Position numbers and translations under genes: made by a program. The notes below the pieces were generated by a model that was given only the letters and a program-made list of their open reading frames with translations, was not told where the DNA came from and searched no databases. Shown piece by piece: positions 25,372 through 34,394 of a stretch of DNA of 64,000 nucleotides (the first letter of the stretch is position 1; each line of letters begins with the position of its first letter). The stretch is from MFWN01 sp964594115 (GTDB lineage: Archaea; Nanobdellota; Nanobdellia; Pacearchaeales; GW2011-AR1): NCBI GenBank assembly GCA_964594115.1, contig CAZQLD010000004.1:1-64000 (forward strand), read 5' to 3'.

Positions 25372-25398
25372 AAAATAATAAAAAATAAAAAATAAAAT
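25372..25398 (-). terminator. Oligo-T terminator of the pilin gene
   Basis: On the minus strand, after the pilin stop, there are successive T tracts (ATTTTTTATTTTTTATTATT), typical of archaeal intrinsic termination. It also lies just beyond the convergent lysozyme gene. Confidence 0.5.
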
Positions 25399-25827
25399 TT
25401 ATACAACCTGTTCAGTTATAGAGCCGGTTGATTTTAAGTCAACTGTGCTTCCTGTTTTCCTATAGGTAATTGTTATATCTCCTTTAAATGTTGTTCCAGT
25501 AGTTAGCGTACAACCGATTAAAGGTGTTATGGTTGCTCCTGCTGCAATCGCTCCTAAACCAGTAGTTGTTGCATTACAATTAGTCACATTAATACTTTGT
25601 ATGTCATATGTCTCTCCGCCATTATTCTTCAATTCAAGTGTAATCCCAGTTGTTTGTGCGTTCCATGCATTCAGATAAAATGGCGCATTTACAACTGCTG
25701 CACTTGGTGTTAAAACCCCAGACTTGAAATAATAATAGCCTAAAATTCCAATAACAATGATTGCTGCTAATATTGCCCAACCATAAGTCATTAAAAACTC
25801 CATAGCTGCTTGTCCTTTTTTTTGCAT
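25399..25827 (-). CDS. Archaeal type IV pilin, class III signal peptide, 142 aa
   Basis: MQKKGQAAMEFLMTYGWAIL is the textbook archaeal class III prepilin start: cleavage between Gly5 and Gln6, then Glu10 (Glu5 of the mature form), then a long hydrophobic helix to about residue 32. The rest is beta-rich with two Cys. A strong AAGGAGGT site precedes the ATG. It is one of several filament-type genes in the 15-31 kb region and is probably a major pilus subunit. Confidence 0.88.
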   Translation of the reverse strand: MQKKGQAAMEFLMTYGWAILAAIIVIGILGYYYFKSGVLTPSAAVVNAPFYLNAWNAQTTGITLELKNNGGETYDIQSINVTNCNATTTGLGAIAAGATITPLIGCTLTTGTTFKGDITITYRKTGSTVDLKSTGSITEQVV

Positions 25828-25938
25828 TTTTTACCTCCTTTTTTTAAATTAAAATCATTTTTCTAATATTTTGAAGATAAGTTAGTTTATAAATATTTCT
25901 GTTCTCAATGGCAAATAATAATTTTTAATGCTTTATCC

Positions 25939-26334
25939 TTAAACTATTTTGCAATAACAGCTTCTTCCTTCATTTACACACTCTCCTGAAGGGCAGGTTC
26001 CTGTACAAATCCCATATTTCTCAAAATAAAAACCACAAGGAGCAGTATAAGGGTCTGGAGGCTCTCCTTCCTTTCCTGCATCTCCTGTATCTCCTAAGGG
26101 GCTACCACCTCCGCCACCCCCTCCACTGGTTGGCTTTAACTCTTTTATTTCATTTAATTCATTATCCACGGTTTCTTCTTGTTTTTCTTCCATATCTTCT
26201 GTTTCTTCTGTGTCACCAATACTCTTTCCTTGGATAATTTTCTTCTCTGCTTTATCTTGAGAGAAGAAAATTAAGAATAAAACTATAATTGCCAATAATA
26301 AGATTATAAGTATAAAAATAATCACTTTTTTCAT
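25939..26334 (-). CDS. Anchored Cys-rich surface peptide, 131 aa
   Basis: One N-terminal membrane helix (VIIFILIILLLAIIVLFLIF) is followed by a charged linker, a Gly run (GGGGGGSP) and a C-terminal module with six Cys (PCGFYFEKYGICTG, CPSGECVNEG, SCYCKIV) that would form disulfides outside the cell, similar in style to small EGF- or knottin-like folds. No family recognised. It follows the 313-aa surface protein on the same strand with a 40-base gap. Confidence 0.6.
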   Translation of the reverse strand: MKKVIIFILIILLLAIIVLFLIFFSQDKAEKKIIQGKSIGDTEETEDMEEKQEETVDNELNEIKELKPTSGGGGGGGSPLGDTGDAGKEGEPPDPYTAPCGFYFEKYGICTGTCPSGECVNEGRSCYCKIV

Positions 26335-26375
26335 AGAATTATTAAAAAATATAAGTATAAAAATCTAACTAAATT

Positions 26376-27317
26376 CTAAGCTAAATAAGAGATGCCCCTA
26401 ACACCATAGACATCTAAACTAGAATCATCGAGTTTAAACCAAGAAGGCATGCCAGTTACCTTATAAAGAGGAGTCGGATTTTGACTGGAGAAATAAATAT
26501 AATCCACAACAGATTTGTCCTTTAAAGGTATGCCTTGAAAAGATAACTCTGGCAGATAAACAAGAGATTCAATCCCATTTACATTTGGAGAGGTCCTTCC
26601 TTCTAATCTATCAATAAAACTTGGTGCAGAGGTTGAATTTATATAATATGACTCCTCAAGATGAGAGGAGAGATTGGAAACATCATTTCCATCTACAAAC
26701 GGCTCATGGATTGTTTTGTTTATTTTATTAGGTACAAGATTGGAGGTTCCGACAACATAAAAAGGGTCTTCGAAGTTTTCTATAGGAACATAAGAAACTA
26801 TCTCTGCTGTTCTGTTCCATAAAACCAAATTAGTATTATCTATTATTAACAAGTCTGCTGTTAATGACACTTTTATATTCCAGGGGTTATCCTGGCCAAC
26901 TATTAATGAAGGGTTTGTAAGAGTAATATTGGCATTAATTTTAATTGCTTTTTTATTTAAAGATTCCTGTATTCCTGAAAAATTAGCCCCAATCATCAAT
27001 GGCTGAAGATTTCCATTAAGGGTGCCATTGTAAAAAACTTCTGCAAATGTAGAATTAAAATCAGCTATATAGTTTCCTGTATCAACTATCTCTTTTTCAA
27101 TCAGAAAGATAATTCTAAATCCAGAGATGTAAAGCTGACGGGGGAGGTCCTGTTCAACTGAAAAAACAAAATTATTCATTGTCTCTATTCTTTTAGTGAT
27201 TGCCCCCCTATCTTTAATAACAGAACTAAATGTATAAGAGACCAAGAATAACAGGAGTATGGATATTACCAATAGGGTGAAAAATACTCCTTTTTTGTTC
27301 ATTCTTTTAATTGACAT
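26376..27317 (-). CDS. Pilus-associated or secreted surface protein, 313 aa
   Basis: Has a pilin-like start (MNKKGVFFTLLVISILLLFL) after a few residues, then about 280 residues that are beta-rich and contain many N-glycosylation sequons (NST, NGT, NFS, NIT, NRT, NKT). I chose ATG 27317; GTG 27335, which overlaps the VWA gene stop, and ATG 27302 are alternatives. It lies directly behind the VWA gene and probably belongs to the same extracellular assembly. No known domain. Confidence 0.6.
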   Translation of the reverse strand: MSIKRMNKKGVFFTLLVISILLLFLVSYTFSSVIKDRGAITKRIETMNNFVFSVEQDLPRQLYISGFRIIFLIEKEIVDTGNYIADFNSTFAEVFYNGTLNGNLQPLMIGANFSGIQESLNKKAIKINANITLTNPSLIVGQDNPWNIKVSLTADLLIIDNTNLVLWNRTAEIVSYVPIENFEDPFYVVGTSNLVPNKINKTIHEPFVDGNDVSNLSSHLEESYYINSTSAPSFIDRLEGRTSPNVNGIESLVYLPELSFQGIPLKDKSVVDYIYFSSQNPTPLYKVTGMPSWFKLDDSSLDVYGVRGISYLA

Positions 27318-27325
27318 TTGTTTCT

Positions 27326-29854
27326 TTAATACCACCTTCTGACCTGAACTTCTGTTGTAATAATATATGGTATGCCTGTAATTTCAAATGAGCTTATCTG
27401 TAAATTTTGTTCTGTGAATTTTATATCTAACTTGCCATTTAAATCAAAGTCTAGAATCTCTAATAAACTATATGCAGCTAACTGTATAGCATCATCATCA
27501 TTTGAAATGTTTTGTCCAGTGCTTTGGTAATAGCAATGTCTTGTTCCTGAATAAGATGCCGGAATATTTAAGATTGTAGCAGTGCTATCTTCAAATTCAA
27601 GATGCCAGATACATCCTTCTGCCTGCGCAACTATTGCCGAATAGGATGAAGCATTTTGTTTTATTGTGGATATAATCTTGTTATATGGTGAACCAGAAGT
27701 GGAATTAAAAATAGAAACTCCAGTAGTTATTTTAACTGTGTTATTTGGTTGAACATATGAATTCGGAATAACAACTGCATGAGGATCACCAAGCTTTGTG
27801 TAATCTGAACCATAAAGACTCAAATTATATACAGAATTGCCATTTATCTCTACATTATCGGTCCATCTTGGTCCTGAATACGAAATCGCTGTCACTTCTA
27901 CTACTCCTGAGCCTGAAGGGACAGAAAAATTCCCATAATAATCATCATAAAACTGTTTCTCTGCTGTTACAATCAACCCATAAGGGGCAGGAGATTTAGT
28001 ATAATTAAACTCAATATAAGAATCAGGATAAAGTATTGTAGAGATATTCCCAGTAGTTACTATTGTTTGCTCTTTGTATGATGCCTTGATTATATCCTGT
28101 GCAATTTGTTTGTAAACTTCAATTAAGTTAGTAATATTTGCATAATAATAGCTTCCATTACCACAATTTGCTATAGCCTGAAGTGTTGATTCATCTGCAC
28201 TTGGACCAAAACCAACAGCATAAACAATTATGCCATGGTTATTATAGGCGTCACAAGCTGCTTGTATTGCATCTTGTTTTGCATTTCCTGTTCCTTGTTC
28301 TGAACATTGTCTATTTGCTTCACCATCACTCATAACAACAATTGATCGAAATTTGTCTGAACTTGAATAATTAAAAAGGTCATCAACTGCTTTGTTTATC
28401 CCGCAACAAATACATGTCGCTCCAATAGCTTCCCAACCATCAACTTTGTTGGCTAAAGAAATATTATCAGCTGAAAGATTATGACAATCATTAATGTCGA
28501 CATTGTCTTTATATCCTACTAATCCTATCCTATTTCCTGAAGAATTTAAAACAATATCTACAAATGCTTTATTTGCGTCTTTGGCTTCATATATCCCTCC
28601 AGGACATGTTCCTCCACAAGATTCACAAACTGGTTGGTTAACATAACAATCTAAGCAAAAGAATCCGCAACACTCGCTAATCCCACAAGAAACACCAGAA
28701 CAGGTTCCACACATACTCCCAGACAAATCAGTAACAGAAAAAACATCTGCTTCTTGCATTATAGCAGTAGTATAAGAAGCGTTTTCTAAACCAAACCTAA
28801 AAGGAGTTGTCTTTTGACTTAATTCATTGTAGTTTAATAAAGAAGATAATTGAGCATCAGTTATTATTCTTGTTTCTTCTCCATTAGTTGAATCATTAAA
28901 TACAGTTATATTTCCTATTGTCATGAACATTGAGTAGTTTGTGCTTAAATGTAAATAAATATCTAGTTTATTTAATTGCCCGGGAATATGAAATCCATCA
29001 TATATGTTAATAACCCCTTCTATTCCTGGGAAATACTCTCTTGTTGGCTGTTGATACACTCCAGAGCTATTATAAGTCAATTTAACAAAGCCTCCTGCTA
29101 GATACAAATTATCTCCAGCAAATTTTATAGTATTTTCTCCAGGAGAAAAACTCTGATTATAAGCACTTAAATCATATTTTGATGGAGCAAATTGTGATGA
29201 GGAATTTGCATAGTGTCCTGAGTAAAGGTTATTAATATAAACATCAAAGTCTTTATTAATTGCTACTTCAATTTCCACTCCACTTAATTCTCCAGAATAG
29301 TTTATACTAACAGAAATATTTCCTTCTCCAGTATAACCTCCAAAATAAAGATACTCTTTTGCTAGACTGCTTGAAAGCCAGACTCTTGCAGAAAACCCTG
29401 TTGCACTTCCGTTTGTTTGTACATTGCTTATTCCACTTATAAGATGTGTGGCAGTCTCTACATTTTCTGCTGTTTCAAAACTAGTAGAATTACTTGATGC
29501 AAGAAGCTCAGACCCATACCAGATCCCTATATTGTCTGATGTATTCAAATACTGGAACATAGAAATTGCGAGAGTTCTTGCAACAGTTACATTAGTAATA
29601 TAGAACTCTCCTATTTGTTCTAGAATAGTTTTATTTAGATCTTTTATCTCTCTGTTTAAAATTAATGCCCTAACATATGAGTTATTTATTTCTCCTACTT
29701 TTAAATTAGATAAGACAGTTATAACATCCTGGGTTGCATCTGATTTTGGATATTTAGGTTCTAAAACCGGATAAACAACTAAGATAATCAAAAGTATAAT
29801 AATTAGAGCTATTAGTGCGTCTGTACTGAAAAATATTCCTCTTTTTGTTTTCAT
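27326..29854 (-). CDS. Large surface protein with von Willebrand A domain, 842 aa
   Basis: Begins MKTKRGIFFSTDALIALIII, a pilin-like class III N-terminus with one membrane helix. About residues 370-590 form a VWA domain: MIDAS DLSGSM, VVMSDGEANRQC and GIIVYAVGFG. The MIDAS loop is followed by an unusual Cys-rich insertion (about 15 Cys in 50 residues, CGTCSGVSCGISECCGFF and on) that would be knotted by disulfides. The rest is beta-rich with many glycosylation sequons. VWA proteins of this kind mediate adhesion. ATG 29854 overlaps the upstream stop by four bases (ATGA). Confidence 0.85.
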   Translation of the reverse strand: MKTKRGIFFSTDALIALIIILLIILVVYPVLEPKYPKSDATQDVITVLSNLKVGEINNSYVRALILNREIKDLNKTILEQIGEFYITNVTVARTLAISMFQYLNTSDNIGIWYGSELLASSNSTSFETAENVETATHLISGISNVQTNGSATGFSARVWLSSSLAKEYLYFGGYTGEGNISVSINYSGELSGVEIEVAINKDFDVYINNLYSGHYANSSSQFAPSKYDLSAYNQSFSPGENTIKFAGDNLYLAGGFVKLTYNSSGVYQQPTREYFPGIEGVINIYDGFHIPGQLNKLDIYLHLSTNYSMFMTIGNITVFNDSTNGEETRIITDAQLSSLLNYNELSQKTTPFRFGLENASYTTAIMQEADVFSVTDLSGSMCGTCSGVSCGISECCGFFCLDCYVNQPVCESCGGTCPGGIYEAKDANKAFVDIVLNSSGNRIGLVGYKDNVDINDCHNLSADNISLANKVDGWEAIGATCICCGINKAVDDLFNYSSSDKFRSIVVMSDGEANRQCSEQGTGNAKQDAIQAACDAYNNHGIIVYAVGFGPSADESTLQAIANCGNGSYYYANITNLIEVYKQIAQDIIKASYKEQTIVTTGNISTILYPDSYIEFNYTKSPAPYGLIVTAEKQFYDDYYGNFSVPSGSGVVEVTAISYSGPRWTDNVEINGNSVYNLSLYGSDYTKLGDPHAVVIPNSYVQPNNTVKITTGVSIFNSTSGSPYNKIISTIKQNASSYSAIVAQAEGCIWHLEFEDSTATILNIPASYSGTRHCYYQSTGQNISNDDDAIQLAAYSLLEILDFDLNGKLDIKFTEQNLQISSFEITGIPYIITTEVQVRRWY

Positions 29855-30114
29855 TTTTTGAATTTCATCCATAAATTTTTGAAATACGGCAGGGTTAATG
29901 TGGAAAGCATGAATGCTACAGCTGGAACAATTGCGTTTAACCAAGGTTTTTGAATATTGATTGCCCTAAGATAGATTCCTATGGCTAAATAAGTGAAAAT
30001 TGTAAGAAGAATTCTTCTTGTATAGCTAGTTTCCCATTTTTTATCTGTTTCAACTCTCTTATTTCTTTCTCTTAATATATATATTTCTTTTTTTAATTTA
30101 TCCACTTCTTTCAT
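29851..30114 (-). CDS. Small two-span membrane protein with coiled head, 87 aa
   Basis: A charged coiled N-terminus (KEVDKLKKEIYILRERNKRV) precedes two hydrophobic spans (about residues 34-50 and 60-76) and a basic end. It overlaps the VWA gene by four bases and follows the pilin-like gene by 14 bases, so it belongs to this operon. Possibly a membrane partner in assembly of the surface proteins. No family recognised. Confidence 0.6.
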   Translation of the reverse strand: MKEVDKLKKEIYILRERNKRVETDKKWETSYTRRILLTIFTYLAIGIYLRAINIQKPWLNAIVPAVAFMLSTLTLPYFKNLWMKFKK

Positions 30115-30128
30115 TTTTCTTTTTTAGT

Positions 30129-30626
30129 TTATTCCCAGATATAAATATGGGCAGTAACTGGTTTATCTTTATAAATTGTAAAGCGCGTTATTCTTATCAG
30201 ATTTTCTGGATTTGAAGGGGGCAAACCAATTCCTTCTACTTCTCCAGAGGTTAGAGTCATGTTTTCTGATAAAAAAAAGTAATAATCAAATCTTGTATTA
30301 AAAAGGTTTTTTGTTCTTGAATAATCAACAGAGGCTAGATTGTAAAATCTATCTAGTTTTGTTTCATTTATTTTATTATTGCTTAAAATCCCTAGTGTGA
30401 CAACATTGCTTGAATCCCAATTCTCAGGGTAACCATCTGAAAAAATAGAATCTCCTATAATTTTGCCTTCATAAGACAAACTATCTATTTTTTCTTCTGC
30501 TTCACCTGGCTGGTTTATAGCGTAGAAATAAAAGATAACTATGCCTATTGTGAAGATAACAAAAGCAACCATTAAGTCCATCCCCCAGGCTTGCGCCCGC
30601 TTTTCATTTTTACCTCTTTTTTTCAT
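30129..30626 (-). CDS. Pilin-like surface protein, 165 aa
   Basis: N-terminus MKKRGKNEKRAQAWGMDLMV is basic and then continues into a hydrophobic helix (AFVIFTIGIVIFYFYAI), as in archaeal prepilin-like proteins. The outer part of about 130 residues is beta-rich and has glycosylation sequons. First gene of the surface cluster that runs down to 25939; a TATA-like AT stretch (acttaaatat, minus strand, about 30646-30655) lies upstream. Confidence 0.65.
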   Translation of the reverse strand: MKKRGKNEKRAQAWGMDLMVAFVIFTIGIVIFYFYAINQPGEAEEKIDSLSYEGKIIGDSIFSDGYPENWDSSNVVTLGILSNNKINETKLDRFYNLASVDYSRTKNLFNTRFDYYFFLSENMTLTSGEVEGIGLPPSNPENLIRITRFTIYKDKPVTAHIYIWE

Positions 30627-30685
30627 AAAATTAAATGGATTTGAGATATTTAAGTTTTATTGAGTGCAGGATTTTAGAAATAATT

Positions 30686-31063
30686 CTAATCAAAAAAGAA
30701 ATCCTCATTCAAGACATCAGAATTGGCAACTATATCTGTTGCTGTGATTATCCCAACTAATTTTTCAGAATCTATTACTGGCAATCTTTTGACTTTGTTC
30801 TTTCCCATAATCAAAGCAGCATTGTCTAAACTTTCATCATGGTCTACTGTAATAACATTTTTTGACATAACACGGGAAATTTTCCTTCCAAGCGAAGAAA
30901 TATTCTTCATAATATCTCTTTCTGTTATAATTCCAACAATTTTATTCTTTTTTAAAACAATCAAGCTTCCGATATTCCTAGCTGACATAATCTGAGCAGC
31001 TTGTTTTACACTAACATCATGATCAATTACAATAGCTTTGTTCATTGCCTCATTTATTTTCAT
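30686..31063 (-). CDS. CBS-domain pair protein, 125 aa
   Basis: Two CBS repeats: residues 7-55 (AIVIDHDVSVKQAAQIM, GIITERDIM) and 66-115 (NVITVDHDESLDNAALIM, GIITATDIV). A CBS pair forms a Bateman module that binds adenine nucleotides such as AMP, ATP or SAM. With no effector domain it is likely a stand-alone regulator of a partner enzyme. The partner is not evident from the context. Confidence 0.9.
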   Translation of the reverse strand: MKINEAMNKAIVIDHDVSVKQAAQIMSARNIGSLIVLKKNKIVGIITERDIMKNISSLGRKISRVMSKNVITVDHDESLDNAALIMGKNKVKRLPVIDSEKLVGIITATDIVANSDVLNEDFFFD

Positions 31064-31105
31064 AAAAACTAAAGTAAAATAGGATTTATAAAACTTGTGA
31101 AAATC

Positions 31106-32182
31106 TCAAATTTTCCATTTGCCTTTATTCTGTATTATCTTACCATCTAGAACTATCTTGGCTTTTTTCATATCTTTAATAATATCCCAGTGGATAGCAG
31201 AATCATTGCCCCCGCCATTCTCTTTATAGGCCCTTCCTAAAGCAAGATGGATAGTACCATTAATTTTTTCATCAAACAATCCTCTTTTTGTAAATTTGTT
31301 TAGGGCGGGATTTAAACCAATACCAAATTCTCCAACATAACTTGCATTTTTATCTGTTGCTAACATTGCTTTTAGAAAATCTTCATTTTTATCAGCTTTA
31401 GCTTCTATAACTTTTCCGTCTTTAAACTTTAAGTATATTCCTTTAACTTCGTTTCCGTGTCTTATTGCAGGATATTCAAATTTAATCCATCCTTGCAAGC
31501 TTTCTCTGACAGGAGCCATAAAAATCTCTCCTCCAGGCATATTTTCTTCACCTTTATCTGCAATAGCTTTTTTTCCGTGAATTTCAAACCTTAAATCTAC
31601 ATTTTCTCCTTTTAAATGAACTTCTTTTCCTTTTTTAAATCTCTTTAATATTTTGCCCATCCTTTTTCCTAATTTTTTCCAGTCCTGCAAACAAACAGCA
31701 TAAACAAAATTCTCATAATCTATAAAATCCATTTCAGCTTCTTGAGCATAAGACATGCAAGGAAAAGCAACCAGACATCTTCTTATTTTATCTTTTTCAT
31801 TAGAAATATAATTTAAAATCGGGTCAACTAGCTTTCTTCTGGTTGTAATTTTTTCTGAATCAACGTTAGTTAATTCTTTCAGATTAAATTCTGCATCAAT
31901 ACTAACATATTTTTGTGCATTTTTGACAATATAATCAAAATGCTCAGGAAATTTTTCAATCTGGTGCTTTTTTGCATGTTTGTAGAAAAATGGAGTCAAA
32001 TTAGGAAGCCCAATCCTTAAAATGGGGTGAGCTCCTTTTAAGATTATTTCTTTATATAAAGCTATAATAAAATCCTGCGCTTCTGTACTTCCTGAAATAA
32101 CAACATTCTCATCTTTTTTAACCCTTAGAGAATAATCTACAACTAGTTTTGCAAGTGCTCTTGTCCTTAAATCAGTTGGCAT
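31106..32182 (-). CDS. M29-family metallo-aminopeptidase, 358 aa
   Basis: Cytoplasmic aminopeptidase that trims peptides, with two metal ions. Family marks: the N-terminal VVDYSLRVKKDENVVISGS, metal-ligand Glu in MPGGEIF, GEFGIGLNPAL, and the C-terminal HLALGRAYKENGGGNDSAIHWD with the ligand His and Asp. Length is close to that of AmpS/PepS-type enzymes (about 370-410 aa). Preceded by a non-coding stretch towards the PC4-like gene. Confidence 0.9.
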   Translation of the reverse strand: MPTDLRTRALAKLVVDYSLRVKKDENVVISGSTEAQDFIIALYKEIILKGAHPILRIGLPNLTPFFYKHAKKHQIEKFPEHFDYIVKNAQKYVSIDAEFNLKELTNVDSEKITTRRKLVDPILNYISNEKDKIRRCLVAFPCMSYAQEAEMDFIDYENFVYAVCLQDWKKLGKRMGKILKRFKKGKEVHLKGENVDLRFEIHGKKAIADKGEENMPGGEIFMAPVRESLQGWIKFEYPAIRHGNEVKGIYLKFKDGKVIEAKADKNEDFLKAMLATDKNASYVGEFGIGLNPALNKFTKRGLFDEKINGTIHLALGRAYKENGGGNDSAIHWDIIKDMKKAKIVLDGKIIQNKGKWKI

Positions 32183-32264
32183 TTTTTAAATACTCAGAAC
32201 TAATTCTGAGGCTTGTCACCTCGTTTATATTAAAAATTTAAGCTTTTTAAAACTTTTCAAAATC

Positions 32265-32537
32265 TTAAAGGAGTTCCTGGCTTTCAGTTTGTTCTGGTTC
32301 TACTTGCTCTTCAGTTCCTTCTGTTCTCAAATCATCTGGGTTTATGCTGTTTATCAGTTCCTTGAACTCTAAAAAAGATTCAGCAGGAATTCTTGTTCCT
32401 GATTTTGTAAATCCTGTATATCTGTCTCCTGTCATATATTCCCTTATAGTTAAGCCAACTCTGCCTCCAAAATCATCTATTCTTATGACAATGTCTGTAT
32501 TGTCGGTTTTTTTTATTTTCCCAATGTCTTTTTCCAT
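32265..32537 (-). CDS. PC4-like single-stranded DNA-binding coactivator, 90 aa
   Basis: Residues 5-65 follow the PC4 (p15/Sub1) fold: strands DIVIRIDDFGGRVGLTIREY, then RYTGFTKSGTRIP, then the helix AESFLEFKELINSI. The IREY and G-x-R-I-P positions match the family core. An acidic tail of 25 residues (TEGTEEQVEPEQ) replaces the Ser-rich head of eukaryotic PC4. PC4 folds bind melted DNA and support transcription or repair. Confidence 0.75.
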   Translation of the reverse strand: MEKDIGKIKKTDNTDIVIRIDDFGGRVGLTIREYMTGDRYTGFTKSGTRIPAESFLEFKELINSINPDDLRTEGTEEQVEPEQTESQELL

Positions 32538-32615
32538 TTTTCTAAATTAATTTTTCTTTTCCCAAGTTTTCTTTTTTCTAAAAAGAAAAGCTGTATTTAT
32601 AAATGTTTAGAAAAA

Positions 32616-32761
32616 CGCCACGGCGAGGATTCGAACCTCGGCGTCCCGAAGGACCTGGATTTTTACATATTTTATTACAACCTTAGGAAGGTTGATTGTC
32701 AAGGAAACCTAGGTTTCCTTACAGTAGCAATCCAGTGCGTTAACCACTCCGCCACCGTGGC
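32616..32761 (-). tRNA. tRNA-Ser(GCU) with a 64-nt intron
   Basis: Type II tRNA: acceptor pairs GCCACGG/CCGTGGC, discriminator G73, anticodon stem CTGGA/TCCAG, anticodon GCT at 32726-32728, long variable arm GTCC-TTCG-GGAC, T-arm CGAGG-TTCGAAT-CCTCG. An intron fills 32661-32724, exactly between positions 37 and 38, as recognised by archaeal splicing endonuclease. The intron holds a perfect 20-bp palindrome (32701-32720) and a second hairpin CAACCTT-CCT-AAGGTTG. CCA is not encoded. Confidence 0.93.
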
Positions 32762-32802
32762 ATAGATATAGAATAAATTTAGAGAATTTAAAGTTTTGTG
32801 TT

Positions 32803-33348
32803 TTATTGTTGAGTTTGATAAAACCTAATTAAACAATCTTTAAGATTTTTTAAATTACCATCTCTTATATTTAATGCATCAAATTCTAAATCCTTAGTAC
32901 AATCTCTTCTATCTAAAATGCCTCTATCAACCATACTAGTTCCTAAGGTGATTGTATCTGCCCTTATTTTAAACGACTCAAAATCTTCTGTTTTTTCATA
33001 TAAGTAGATTATAGGAATTTTGCTTTGAACTGCTGACCCAATCATTGTGCCTCCAGCACTTGATGGCAACCCTAAATAAGCAATAACAACATCTGCTGTT
33101 GGAATCACAATACCATTAGGTATGGAATATATTTTTCCAAGTGGCCAATTTAGGTTCAATTCTTTATGAGGTAAATAAGGCCTCTTACTAATGTTTTTAA
33201 CAACCAGTCCAATCTTATCATATAGTTCAAATTTAGTGTTCCCATTTTCTTCAGGTTCAAAAGCACAGGCTAAAACAACATCATAATTTTCTCTAAAACC
33301 AAGAATATTTCTCAATCCTTCTGTTAGAGGAGTATCTTTTCTAGACAT
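32803..33348 (-). CDS. Nucleoside deoxyribosyltransferase-like fold protein, 181 aa
   Basis: The order of elements suits the nucleoside 2-deoxyribosyltransferase / TIR-related fold: an opening strand DVVLACAF, a middle region, then ADVVIAYLGLPSSAGGTMIG and a final strand IPIIYLYEK. In active transferases the position after GGT or GxG holds a catalytic Glu (as in G-x-E-I-G); here it is Met. So it could be an inactive or binding version. It is the gene closest to tRNA-Ser in the possible acquired region. Assignment is tentative. Confidence 0.45.
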   Translation of the reverse strand: MSRKDTPLTEGLRNILGFRENYDVVLACAFEPEENGNTKFELYDKIGLVVKNISKRPYLPHKELNLNWPLGKIYSIPNGIVIPTADVVIAYLGLPSSAGGTMIGSAVQSKIPIIYLYEKTEDFESFKIRADTITLGTSMVDRGILDRRDCTKDLEFDALNIRDGNLKNLKDCLIRFYQTQQ

Positions 33349-33388
33349 TTTACTAACTATAACAAGTTAAGGATTTAAATTTTTCTGA

Positions 33389-34294
33389 TTATGCTGCGCA
33401 AAGATAAGTTAAAAGGGCCTTTAAAGTAACTGTATCAAAGAGATTATGCTGCATGATTTTTTCTACATTTCCTTTTCCATCACCCTCCATTACAAATCTT
33501 CTGTATAATTCTGGAATTCTGGCACTTGGAATACCACCTATTCTTTCAAAATTAAATATAAGCTTTTCTATTGTTGATAATTTTCTGTCTGGAAGCCTGA
33601 CTCTAGATTTGACTAGAGGATAAAGATCTATATGCTCGCATTTAAGAGCTTTAGTTAAAGGGGCATATTTATTTGTGGCTAAGCTTATTCCATTTAGTTT
33701 TGCTCTTTCATCTAATCTTGGTAAATCAAAAGCTGTTCCATTATAAGTAATTAGAACTTCATAATCTTCTAACATTTTTAAAAAATAACTTATTACAGGG
33801 CCTTCTTCTGAATAATCTCTTGCAAAAAGAACCCCAGACTTTGTAGCCAGTTCTCTTCCAAATGTTGTAAATCCAATACTGACAGTAGGGTCTCTATATG
33901 CGAAACCACAAGTTTCAATATCAAAAGCAATTATTTTATTTTTAGGAATGCCTCTTAATTCTGGAAATCTTGTTCTGATGTTATCTAAAAAGAGTTTATC
34001 CCTGTTAGCCCTTATATAATCTCCAATTTTTCCTGACTTGATATCATTAAAATTTCTTTCCATTAATAAAAATCTTCCCCCAGCATGTCTTATTACCCTT
34101 GAATGAGGAACTCTTAAGCTGCTTTCTTCTTGCTCTTGAAAATCTGCTGATTTTATTTGTTTAGCTCTTTCAATCAATGCATTTAGCATATCTAAGCTCC
34201 ACAGTCTTCTGTCAGTATTTTTCTCTCTTATCAATAAAGAAGGAGTTAAAGTTTCTTTATCTAAAGCCAGGATATAATCTAAATTAGCTCTTGG
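33389..34294 (-). CDS. RNase H-fold 3'-5' exonuclease, 5' end lost in the assembly gap
   Basis: The readable part (302 aa) is open up to the N run, so the true start is missing. DEDD exonuclease motifs are visible: Exo I IIAFDIETCG, Exo II VLITYNGTAFDLPRL, and Exo III-like MQHNLFDTVTLKALL. This fits the PolB-exonuclease-like / RNase_H_2 group used in DNA repair and replication. Partner genes upstream are an unknown protein and a bacterial-type primase, so a replication role is probable. An internal TTG at 34234 should not be taken as the start. Confidence 0.75.
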   Translation of the reverse strand, partial: PRANLDYILALDKETLTPSLLIREKNTDRRLWSLDMLNALIERAKQIKSADFQEQEESSLRVPHSRVIRHAGGRFLLMERNFNDIKSGKIGDYIRANRDKLFLDNIRTRFPELRGIPKNKIIAFDIETCGFAYRDPTVSIGFTTFGRELATKSGVLFARDYSEEGPVISYFLKMLEDYEVLITYNGTAFDLPRLDERAKLNGISLATNKYAPLTKALKCEHIDLYPLVKSRVRLPDRKLSTIEKLIFNFERIGGIPSARIPELYRRFVMEGDGKGNVEKIMQHNLFDTVTLKALLTYLCAA

Positions 34295-34394
34295 NNNNNN
34301 NNNNNNNNNNNNNNNNNNNNNNNNNNNNNNNNNNNNNNNNNNNNNNNNNNNNNNNNNNNNNNNNNNNNNNNNNNNNNNNNNNNNNNNNNNNNNN
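34295..34394. other. Assembly gap, 100 N
   Basis: Exactly 100 unknown bases, the conventional size for a gap of unknown length. It removes the end of the gene at 35328 and the beginning of the exonuclease gene; further genes could be hidden. Confidence 0.99.
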
